A DNA stretch of 31,812 nucleotides from assembly GCA_018647275.1 (NCBI GenBank), contig JABGTH010000290.1:1-31812 (forward strand), given 5' to 3'. The position numbers and the translations under genes are program-made. This stretch comes from Paracoccaceae bacterium (lineage in GTDB: Bacteria > Pseudomonadota > Alphaproteobacteria > Rhodobacterales > Rhodobacteraceae). Shown one piece after another: positions 22,688-30,809 of the stretch (within the stretch, counting starts at the first letter, position 1; every line of letters starts with the position of its first letter). The notes below the pieces were generated by a model. The model searched no databases. It worked only from the letters and a program-made list of their open reading frames with translations, and was not told where the DNA came from.

Positions 22688-24052
22688 ATGGCGCAGGACA
22701 ACCTAACCACAGGCCCAATGGTCCTGCACTTTAAGAACCTCGCAATTCCTGCCGCCTTGGGCATGTTGTTTGCAACGCTCTACAACGTAGTTGACGTTTA
22801 CTATGCGGGTCGCCTTTCGACAGAAGCCCAAGCGGGCTTAGCTATTGGGTATCAGGCATTCTTTATCTTTTTGGCTGTGGGCTTTGGATTGGGATCGGGC
22901 CTAAGCGCACTAGTCAGCAATGCCAAAGGGGCAAAAGATACATCTGGCACACGCAAGCTGGCGGCACAGGGCCTTAGTTTTGGGGTGATTGTCACCGCGA
23001 TTTTTATGATCGTAGCCCTATGGCTTGGCCCAAAGTTGATCGAAATCGTATCTGAACCCGGTGGCTACCGCGATGCAGGCACTGGTTATTTCCATTGGCT
23101 GATTGTGGCCCTACCCGGTTTCATGCTGGCATACGGTGGCAACGGAATTTTGCAGGCGCATGGCGACTCCCGTTCATTGCAGCGCGCTTTGATGGGGGCG
23201 TTCTTTGCCAATGTCATTTTGAACCCGCTGTTGATGTTTGGCATCCCTGGCGTGTGGTACGGCATGGGGTTTAACGGCATCGCCTTGGCCACTGTCATCA
23301 GCCAGACAGGTGTGATGATTTTTATCCTGCGTCAGATTTTGAAACTTGATGTTATGCAGGGCGTTTTACTCTCTGAATTCAAACCTGACTTGAAGAGTTA
23401 TCAGAGCATCCTTGGACAAATGTTACCTGCCACAATGGCGATGATGGTAATGTTCTTTTCCAGTTTTGTTGTTCAATATGCCCTTAAGGGTTTTGGCGAA
23501 CCAGCCATTGCCGCCTATGGCGTTGCCTTGCGGATTGAACAAATCTTGTTATTACCTGTTTTGGGTATGACGGGGGCGTTACTGCCCATCGCGGGTCAGA
23601 ATTTTGGTGCCAAAGAGTTTGACCGCGTCCGCGAAGCGCTAATTTTTTGCTGGAAGCTTGGCTTTGCAATGACCGCGATCGCAGCACCCATATTCTGGCT
23701 GGGTGGTTCAATGTTGATGTCGATCTTTACCAAAGACCCCGAAGTGATCGCAATCGGAACCAGCTATCTGCATGTAGACGGTTTTTTGTTCCCAATCTAT
23801 ATGATGCTGTTCTCAATCAATTCACTTCTTCAAGCATTGAAAAAACCTATCTGGACCCTGTGGCTTAGCATTTATCGTCAAGGCATCGCGGTTGGTTTCT
23901 TTATCTGGATTTTTATTGGGGTTTTGGACTTCAGCGTTTGGGGCGTTTGGTTGGGCATTGCCTCTGCAGTTTGCACAGGTTGGATCGGTGCAGTCTTGGT
24001 TGCGCGCACGATTGCCAATCAAAACATTGGTGGTTTTCTGCGCATCAACTAA
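22688..24052 (+). CDS. MATE-family multidrug/metabolite efflux transporter
   Basis: Na+- or H+-coupled antiporter of the inner membrane. It has 454 residues with about 12 hydrophobic segments. It has the typical start PMVLHFKNLAIPAALGMLFA, VDVYYAGRLSTEAQAGLAIG, and the second-half counterpart ALRIEQILLLPVLGMTGALL followed by GQNFGAKEFDRV. It starts two bases after the permease stop with GAGG upstream, so it is in the transporter operon. Cargo is unknown; co-transcription hints at amino acid or drug export. Confidence 0.92.
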   Translation: MAQDNLTTGPMVLHFKNLAIPAALGMLFATLYNVVDVYYAGRLSTEAQAGLAIGYQAFFIFLAVGFGLGSGLSALVSNAKGAKDTSGTRKLAAQGLSFGVIVTAIFMIVALWLGPKLIEIVSEPGGYRDAGTGYFHWLIVALPGFMLAYGGNGILQAHGDSRSLQRALMGAFFANVILNPLLMFGIPGVWYGMGFNGIALATVISQTGVMIFILRQILKLDVMQGVLLSEFKPDLKSYQSILGQMLPATMAMMVMFFSSFVVQYALKGFGEPAIAAYGVALRIEQILLLPVLGMTGALLPIAGQNFGAKEFDRVREALIFCWKLGFAMTAIAAPIFWLGGSMLMSIFTKDPEVIAIGTSYLHVDGFLFPIYMMLFSINSLLQALKKPIWTLWLSIYRQGIAVGFFIWIFIGVLDFSVWGVWLGIASAVCTGWIGAVLVARTIANQNIGGFLRIN

Positions 24053-24174
24053 GGGCGGCACGCCGCATTGGCAATTTCCAGCCGATAGAAAAAAGCATCA
24101 CATTGGTGCTCGGTTTGCGGGAATACTCTCAACGCTTTAGAGTGTGCAAACAATGATAATAAGTGAGCAGCCCA

Positions 24175-25318
24175 ATGCATATTAGCAGACGGACCTTTGC
24201 ACTTGGCGTTGCGGCGCTGGGATTATCAGGATGCACAAGCGCGATGGCTTCAGGCCCCGCACGTGAAAAGCTGTGACCCCTGACTTGCGCACCATACCCA
24301 ACGGTGCCTACAGCGCATGGGTGCGTGATTTTTATCCACGCGCCAAATCCAAAGGCATTTCCGCATCCACATTGCACAAGTCCTTTCGAAACACAGGGTA
24401 CTTACCCAGTGTGGTAAAACGCGACAGAAACCAAACCGAATTCAAACGCACCCTCGAAGACTACCTGTCTATTACAACCTCTGACGAACCTGTGAGCAAA
24501 GGGCACGCTGCGTTTGCCAGGCACCGCAGAATATTAAATACACTTGAATCTAAATACGGCGTGGACGCGAAAATTATCGGGGGGATCTAGGGATTGGAAA
24601 TCTTCTTTGGCGAACAGCGCGGCGACGTTTCGGTTATCTCAGCTACATCATCTTTGGCCTTTGATTGACGGCGTGGTTCGTTTTTTGAAAAGCAATTGAT
24701 CGCAGCGCTAAAGATAATTCAGAACGGGAACATTTCTGCCTCAAGAATGATTGGCGGTTGGGCTGGCTCAATGGGCCACACCCAATTCATCCCTACATGG
24801 TAACAAGCCTTTGCCGTTGATTTCACTGGCGATGGTCGTCGCGATATTTGGTCGGATGACCCGACAGATGCACTGGCCTCAACCGCCACTTACCTTCAGC
24901 GCAATGGCTGGACGCGCGGTGTAGGCTCGGGCGCGGAAACTAGCCTCTCAGACGGCAATGTGATCCAACCCCAAGCGGGTGGCCTAAAGTTTACCGAGAC
25001 AGGGGATTTTCGTGCAATCAAACGCTACGATAACTCGGATGCCTACGCGATTGGTGTGGGGCATCTCGCAGATTGCATTGGTGGTGGTGGGCCTTTGCGC
25101 ACCAACTTTCCACCCGATAAAAACGGCCTAACCAAAGACAACATGATCGCTTTGCAAAAACAAAGACCGCCAATGGGTTTGATACCGATGGCGCGGATGG
25201 CGTGATTGGTACAAATTCAGAAAAAGCAATCCGCGCCGATTAAGCCAGTCGCGGTTTGACCGCAACTGGCACACCCTCGCTGTAACTGTCGCGCAGCTTG
25301 AACTGGAGACGCACTTAG
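24175..25318 (+). pseudogene. Decayed lytic murein transglycosylase (MltB-like, SLT_2) with C-terminal peptidoglycan-binding domain
   Basis: A lipoprotein-like start HISRRTFALGVAALGLSGC leads to a TGA at 24274, where a one-base loss shifts the frame. The protein resumes as VTPDLRTIPNGAYSAWVRDF. The reading frame then carries three substitutions to stops: TAG before GLEIFFGEQRGDV (the catalytic Glu region), TGA after SLAFD, and TAA after HTQFIPTW. Downstream VDFTGDGRRDIWSDDPTDAL and NNSDAYAIGVGHLAD-like segments are clear. A further shift near 25160, a TAA and another shift break the peptidoglycan-binding domain (FDTDGADGVIGTNSEKAIRA). The end is approximate. It converges on dnaE2. The 24053-24174 gap before it shows nothing else. 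Confidence 0.88.
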
Positions 25319-28300
25319 TGAAAATCCCGCGACTTTGGGATAACACGTACATCGCGTGGATGGCGGTGTGTCCCATTAGGGATCGTCGTCATCTGTGCGT
25401 CAGGAACATCGTTTGATAACCGGTCCAATGCATCTGTGCGATCTGCTAGGTGGTTTACGATGATATGAATAACATCACCCTCCCGCTGGACAACGCCGCG
25501 CACATCGATGACCCGTGCACGCATCACAACCTTGCGATAGTTGGCCATGACTTTGGACCAGACCACCAGATTGGCCACCCCGACCTCATCTTCGATAGTA
25601 ATGAAACACACACCCTTGGCGGTACCGGGGCGTTGACGGATCAGCACCATACCCGCCATCGAAATTTTTTGCCCATTGCGCATGTGCTTCAGGTCATTGG
25701 CAGATGAGTACCCCTGTCGCGTCATGCTGGCGCGCAAGAATGACATTGGGTGCGCCTTTAGGGACAGGCGCAGCGTTTGATAATCTGCCACCACATGTTC
25801 ACAGGTGGGCATTTGTGGCAGTGAAAACATCACCTCTGTTCCCTCGTCCTGTCCGGTCGCAAACAACGGCAAGTCGGGCGCATCCTTCAGCGCCCGCGCG
25901 TCCCACATCGCCTGTCTGCGATCCAATCCCATTGATCGAAAGACATCCCCCGCCGCCAGTTTACGCATGGTACCTGCATCCGCATTGGTACGGAACTTGA
26001 AATCTTCCAAATCTGTAAAAGGAGTATCACGCACCGACATCATCCGCTCAATCACATCGCGGCGCAGCCCATCGACCTGTCGCAGCCCTAAACGCAAAGC
26101 AAACTGATCAGGCCCAATCGGTTCCAACGTATTGTCCCACTCGCTGAAATTCACATCCACTGGGCGCACCTTTACCCCATGTTCCCGTGCATCACGAACC
26201 AGTTGCGCAGGCGCATAAAAGCCCATCGGTTGGGAATTGAGTAGCGCAGCACAGAACACATCAGGGTAGTGATGTTTGATCCAGCTCGACACATAGACCA
26301 AATGGGCAAAGCTGGCAGCATGGCTTTCGGGAAAGCCATAGTCACCGAACCCTTTGATCTGATTAAAACAGCGATGGGAAAATTCAGCGTCATACCCACG
26401 CCCGATCATGCGCCCCACCATCTTGTCCTCGAGCATGCCAATTGTCTCTTTGGACCGGAAAGTCGCCATGGCTTTGCGCAACTCATTTGCCTCCGCGGTT
26501 GAGAACTCTGCCGCGACCATTGCGATCTTCATTGCCTGTTCCTGAAAGATAGGTACCCCCATGGTTCGCCTTAGAATGTTCTTCAACTCATCTTGATCAT
26601 ACTCGGGGCCCGGTGACGGGTATTCTTCGGGCTCAAGTCCGTTGCGGCGGCGCAAAAATGGATGCACCATGTCCCCTTGGATCGGGCCGGGGCGCACGAT
26701 TGCCACCTGGATCACCAAATCATAAAACTCGCGTGGTTGTAGGCGCGGCAACATGTTGATCTGCGCACGGCTTTCGACCTGAAACACACCAACGCTGTCA
26801 CCCTTGCACAGCATCTCATACACCGCATCATCGTGCTTGATACTGGCCAGATCATAACGTTTTCCATAGTGCGCATCGATCATATCAAAGGCCTTGCGAA
26901 TACAGGTCAACATCCCAAGCGCTAGCACATCAATCTTTAAGATACGCAGTTCTTCAATGTCGTTTTTATCCCATTCGATGAAGCTGCGATCCTTCATTGC
27001 ACCGTTCCCGATAGGTACCGTTTGGGTCAGAGGCGTTTCGGTCAAAATAAACCCACCCACATGCTGTGAGAGATGGCGTGGCATACCAATCAACTGTTCA
27101 GCCAATTTGATCGTACGCGCTATCAAGGAATCATTCAGATCAAGACCAGCCTCGGCCGCCTCTTTTGCCCCGATGTCACGCCCACCACTGCCCCAAATCG
27201 TTTTGGCCAGTGCTGATGTAATATCCTCAGACAGGCCCATCACTTTGCCCACTTCACGGATCGCCATCCGCGGGCGATAGTGGATGACGGTGGCACACAA
27301 GCCCGCATGTTCGCGTCCGTATTGGCCATAGATATGTTGGATAACCTCTTCGCGCCGTTCATGTTCAAAATCGACGTCGATGTCTGGTGGTTCTTTGCGT
27401 TCTTCGCTGATGAAGCGCTCAAAAAGTAGATCGTTCTTATCAGGATCAACCGCTGTGATGCCCAGTACATAACACACAGCCGAGTTGGCAGCAGACCCAC
27501 GCCCCTGACAGAGGATAGGGTTTTCAACACCATAGCGTGCATATTGGATCACGTCATAGATCGTCAGAAAATACTGTGCGATATCCAGCTTTTCGATCAT
27601 CGCCAGTTCTTTGTTCAACGCCTTTAGAACCTTATCCGTAACCCCGTGAGGATAGCGCCACGCCGCTCCTTTGAAAGTCAGGTTCGTCAAGTATTCTTGG
27701 GGTGTGCAATCATCAGGCAGGTTCTTTTGTGGGTACTCGTAGGACAGCTCGCGCAGGTCAAATTTGCAGGCGTCTGCGACAACCCGTGTGGCGTGGATTG
27801 CATGGGGCCAATCCTTGAACAGATCGATCATTTGTGCAGAAGACTTAAGGTAACGCTCTGCATTCGCTCCAACCCAAAACCCCGCCTTTGCAATTGTTGT
27901 CTTATGCAGAATACAGGTCAACACATCCTGCAATGGCCGCCGTTCTGGAACGTGATAGTGCACGTCATTGGTGGCGAGAATCCGCAAGCCGTGGGACTGT
28001 GCTAGCCGATCCAAACTGTTGATGCGGGCACGATCATCTCCCCGATACAAGTAACTCACTGCGATGTGGTGCAAGGTTGGCAAGGCTCTTGTCAGACGTC
28101 GTAAACCACGGGCGAATTCGACTACATCTTCTTGTGGCAGTGCAATCAACTGCACCCCATCAGTGTGGATGGAAAGATCATCCAAGGTCAGATCGCATAC
28201 CCCTTTGGTTTGCCATTCGCCTTCGACGCCACGCATCTTCCCCTTGGACAACAGACTGCACAAACGCCCATAGGCGGCACGATCTTTGGGATAGGCCAGA

Positions 28301-28593
28301 AACTCCTCTCCCGTGATCAATTTCAAACGGCATCCGATAATTGGCCTCAAACACGCCTTACGCGCGGCGGCATGCAACCGGACAATTCCAGCCATCGTAT
28401 TAAGGTCTGCAATCCCCAAAGCGTGGTAACCCAGCTGTGACGCAGTACGGGACAAATCTACGGCATCGGATGCCCCATGCAGAAACGAAAAGCATGAGGT
28501 CACGCCCAATTCAACAAAGGCGGTTGGTGGGTTGGAGCGAAAGTCATCACCGGTCAATTGGCGCGGGGGATGGGCGTGATCGTTTTCCGGCAT
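25315..28593 (-). CDS. dnaE2: Error-prone DNA polymerase DnaE2 (ImuC)
   Basis: C-family polymerase that performs SOS-induced translesion synthesis with ImuA and ImuB. It has 1092 residues. The N-terminal PHP domain begins FVELGVTSCFSFLHGASDAV. The palm has GRGSAANS (364-371) and the catalytic aspartates in PDIDVDFEHERR (403-414), with the third acidic site in LKIDVLALGML. OB-fold-like sequence lies toward the C-terminus. It is distinguished from DnaE1 by length, context and the C-terminal RDVRVIPKSRDFH. The ATG at 28593 overlaps the imuB stop by one base (TGATG). Confidence 0.97.
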   Translation of the reverse strand: MPENDHAHPPRQLTGDDFRSNPPTAFVELGVTSCFSFLHGASDAVDLSRTASQLGYHALGIADLNTMAGIVRLHAAARKACLRPIIGCRLKLITGEEFLAYPKDRAAYGRLCSLLSKGKMRGVEGEWQTKGVCDLTLDDLSIHTDGVQLIALPQEDVVEFARGLRRLTRALPTLHHIAVSYLYRGDDRARINSLDRLAQSHGLRILATNDVHYHVPERRPLQDVLTCILHKTTIAKAGFWVGANAERYLKSSAQMIDLFKDWPHAIHATRVVADACKFDLRELSYEYPQKNLPDDCTPQEYLTNLTFKGAAWRYPHGVTDKVLKALNKELAMIEKLDIAQYFLTIYDVIQYARYGVENPILCQGRGSAANSAVCYVLGITAVDPDKNDLLFERFISEERKEPPDIDVDFEHERREEVIQHIYGQYGREHAGLCATVIHYRPRMAIREVGKVMGLSEDITSALAKTIWGSGGRDIGAKEAAEAGLDLNDSLIARTIKLAEQLIGMPRHLSQHVGGFILTETPLTQTVPIGNGAMKDRSFIEWDKNDIEELRILKIDVLALGMLTCIRKAFDMIDAHYGKRYDLASIKHDDAVYEMLCKGDSVGVFQVESRAQINMLPRLQPREFYDLVIQVAIVRPGPIQGDMVHPFLRRRNGLEPEEYPSPGPEYDQDELKNILRRTMGVPIFQEQAMKIAMVAAEFSTAEANELRKAMATFRSKETIGMLEDKMVGRMIGRGYDAEFSHRCFNQIKGFGDYGFPESHAASFAHLVYVSSWIKHHYPDVFCAALLNSQPMGFYAPAQLVRDAREHGVKVRPVDVNFSEWDNTLEPIGPDQFALRLGLRQVDGLRRDVIERMMSVRDTPFTDLEDFKFRTNADAGTMRKLAAGDVFRSMGLDRRQAMWDARALKDAPDLPLFATGQDEGTEVMFSLPQMPTCEHVVADYQTLRLSLKAHPMSFLRASMTRQGYSSANDLKHMRNGQKISMAGMVLIRQRPGTAKGVCFITIEDEVGVANLVVWSKVMANYRKVVMRARVIDVRGVVQREGDVIHIIVNHLADRTDALDRLSNDVPDAQMTTIPNGTHRHPRDVRVIPKSRDFH

Positions 28594-30125
28594 CAGGCAA
28601 ACATCCCGTGCACGAACCAACGCGGATCACCGCCCCGCCCATCCTCATGCAACCCCTCGCGGTAAAGCCACAATCGCTGGCCTGCCTGATCCTCGATCTT
28701 GAAATAATCACGCAGACGCGTGTTTGGACGGTCCCGCCACCATTCAGGCGCAATACGTTCAGGTCCTGCATAGCGCGTCACACGGCGTGTCTGTTTGCGC
28801 CACATAAATTGCGCTGGCGGACCTTCGGGTACAGCATACAAAACCCGCACTTCTTCAGCCGGATCCAACAGGCGTATTGGACGTTCTTTGATCGTGGCGG
28901 CCGCATAGCTATGTGCGATGATCAATGGGTTCACCCAATGCTCGGCTCGTTCGGGAATGTGACTGGCCTTCGACACAGGGCGTTTTACGGCAGCCGTTCC
29001 AAAACGCACCACCAGACGGTCGATCAACTGGGTCAATTCCACCTCGTCTTCGCCTGCTCGATCAAGACAGTGCTGGACGATCTGTAACGGCTCGATCAAC
29101 ACCGCTTCGAGTGTGATTAAATCAAAACCAAAGCCAGGATTTATCTTATCCAACTTATCATCGAACAAACTGCGCAGGTGTTTTGCATCGCGACTGGGCG
29201 CGGCGGTGGCTGCGGTTAGTGTGCTGACTTCACCATCAGTTCGGTACACGGTCAATGACAGACGGCGACATCCTTTACCCTCTGCCATCAACTGCGCGCA
29301 CAACGATGCGCACAGATCAGGCAAGTAAGCCGTTGGATCTTGGATCGGGTCAGGCAATCGCACTTGCGCGATGATCCATGGACGCTCCTCAACGCTCGCC
29401 ACAGGTTCCGCCAAGCGGCCCATTGCCTGATCAAGGCGCAGCATTGGATTGCACTCTAACGCATCGCGCGCAAAACGGCGGGCCATGGACAGCCGTGGCA
29501 CATCAGCTAAAGCCCCGATAGTTTTCAAACCAAGGCGGCGCAGCAATAAAAGCGTAGCACCGTCCAAGCGTAAGGCCGCCGCCGATAAGGGCGCGAGGGT
29601 CTCTGCGACCTGCTCATAATTACAAATTGCACGCACAGTTCCGTACCGTGCTAAGGCCCAAGCAGCCCCCCATGTTGGGGCAATCGCCAACTGCGGGGTC
29701 AAGCCAGAAACCGCAAGTAGTGCTTCCATTTCAGCTAACATCGTAACCTCACCACCCGCCAGATGATCGGCCCCTGTTGTGTCTAGGATCAAACCATTTT
29801 CACCGTCGGTCACAGTCCATGGACACCAACGTCGTGCCCAAAGCGATAGGCGGTTTAGCGCGACACGATCCCCAGCAATATCGGCATAATCAACACGCAA
29901 CTCTGGGCAAATCGCGCGCATATCAACAACACGTGCACCACTGGCCATTCCAGCCAAACGGGCCGCACGATTAGTCGCATAAATTACCTGTCCATTCGCG
30001 GCTTCATTAACCAAAACCACAGGCACATCATTGGGCGGCCGCGTGCCTGCGCGTTCCATCACCCTCTCCCACCGCTCCATCGCGAAGTGCGGGAGAAAGA
30101 TCGATACGATCCGACGATCGATCAT
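28593..30125 (-). CDS. imuB: ImuB, catalytically inactive Y-family polymerase-like mutasome protein
   Basis: Y-family-fold adaptor that links DnaE2 and ImuA to the beta clamp during damage tolerance. It has 510 residues from the ATG at 30125 (IDRRIVSIFLPHFAMERW). Where active Y-family enzymes have the FXDMD acidic pair, this reads SIFLPHFAM. The second acidic SXDE site is replaced by LDTTGADHL, so it should be inactive, as known for ImuB. The C-terminus has RVTRYAGPERIAPEWWRDR and GDPRWFVHGMFA. Its start lies 98 bases inside imuA in another frame. Confidence 0.93.
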   Translation of the reverse strand: MIDRRIVSIFLPHFAMERWERVMERAGTRPPNDVPVVLVNEAANGQVIYATNRAARLAGMASGARVVDMRAICPELRVDYADIAGDRVALNRLSLWARRWCPWTVTDGENGLILDTTGADHLAGGEVTMLAEMEALLAVSGLTPQLAIAPTWGAAWALARYGTVRAICNYEQVAETLAPLSAAALRLDGATLLLLRRLGLKTIGALADVPRLSMARRFARDALECNPMLRLDQAMGRLAEPVASVEERPWIIAQVRLPDPIQDPTAYLPDLCASLCAQLMAEGKGCRRLSLTVYRTDGEVSTLTAATAAPSRDAKHLRSLFDDKLDKINPGFGFDLITLEAVLIEPLQIVQHCLDRAGEDEVELTQLIDRLVVRFGTAAVKRPVSKASHIPERAEHWVNPLIIAHSYAAATIKERPIRLLDPAEEVRVLYAVPEGPPAQFMWRKQTRRVTRYAGPERIAPEWWRDRPNTRLRDYFKIEDQAGQRLWLYREGLHEDGRGGDPRWFVHGMFA

Positions 30126-30705
30126 ATTGTGCAACCCACGTGCCCGCAGAACCGCTGCGCGAACGAAATAATTCGGCTTTCCAACGTGGATCCCCCGGTG
30201 CTTGCGCATCTTGTGGATGTAGGGCTGAGGGCAGTGATGAAAGGCGCCACCGTTCGCGAGCCGCGCTGAGGTCTGCACTGGCGCTGCGTCGCAACAGCCA
30301 ACAAGGTGTTCCAGCCGCTTCTGATCGCAGTGCCAATCGTTTGGTGGCTGTAAAATTCAACGCTTTGGGATCGCCCCAAAGTTCGCCGACGACACAGGCA
30401 AGGGTCTTGCACCTTAGCCCCTCTTCCATCGCCCATAACACATCTAGTGGGCGGCTGACTGTGACCTGAATGATAGGGCGCATGGCCCCGATCCCCGGCA
30501 AATAGGGACGCCCCGATTCCTTTTGCGACAAATAGTCCTGCACCCACAAAATAGGCGCCACACGATCCTGCAATCCGGCCAATATAAATCCCACAACCCC
30601 TGCATCTGTAGCAGTCGTCACAAATGCTTCGGACAAGACCAGCTTTTGCTGCACAGATGGACTTGCAGGGCGTGAGATACGCTTTTTGAGAAGAAGACCA
30701 GACAT
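30028..30705 (-). CDS. imuA: ImuA, RecA/SulA-like mutasome accessory protein
   Basis: First gene of the SOS mutagenesis operon. It has 225 residues. The RecA-like core is visible as VVGFILAGLQDRVAPILWVQ, LDVLWAMEEGLRCKTLACVV and ALNFTATKRLALRSEAAGTP. No Walker A motif is present, as expected for ImuA. The C-terminal GDPRWKAELFRSRSG motif is followed by DRIDLSPALRDGAVG and a short basic tail. The start is 27 bases from a LexA box. The 3' end overlaps imuB by 98 bases. Confidence 0.92.
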   Translation of the reverse strand: MSGLLLKKRISRPASPSVQQKLVLSEAFVTTATDAGVVGFILAGLQDRVAPILWVQDYLSQKESGRPYLPGIGAMRPIIQVTVSRPLDVLWAMEEGLRCKTLACVVGELWGDPKALNFTATKRLALRSEAAGTPCWLLRRSASADLSAARERWRLSSLPSALHPQDAQAPGDPRWKAELFRSRSGSAGTWVAQYDRSSDRIDLSPALRDGAVGEGDGTRRHAAAQ

Positions 30706-30731
30706 ACACGCAGTAGAGAATCCTAATTAAT

Positions 30732-30746
30732 GTTCACTTTTTGTTC
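30732..30746. promoter_or_regulatory. LexA (SOS) box upstream of imuA
   Basis: GTTCACTTTTTGTTC is an exact GTTC-N7-GTTC, the established alphaproteobacterial LexA operator. It touches the -10 box of the imuA promoter, so bound LexA would block initiation. Confidence 0.9.
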
Positions 30747-30772
30747 TATACTAAAATTCGGGTGTTTGCCAA
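30745..30772 (-). promoter_or_regulatory. Promoter of imuA-imuB-dnaE2
   Basis: Minus-strand TTGGCA (30772-30767), 16 nt spacer, TATAGA (30750-30745). It overlaps the LexA box by two bases, a layout typical of tightly repressed SOS genes. Confidence 0.65.
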
Positions 30773-30809
30773 GAGGCCAGAGGCTCTTTTCGTTTGGTAG
30801 GGGGGGGGG

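Noticed and set aside
25315..28593. Replicative DNA polymerase III alpha (DnaE1)
   Set aside because: Length near 1090, linkage to imuA/imuB, a one-base overlap with imuB and the LexA box all indicate DnaE2.
30774..30796. Terminator-like stem between the GcvT-domain gene and imuA
   Set aside because: The AAGAGCC/GGCCTCTT stem has a bulge and no T-run on the minus strand; too weak to call.
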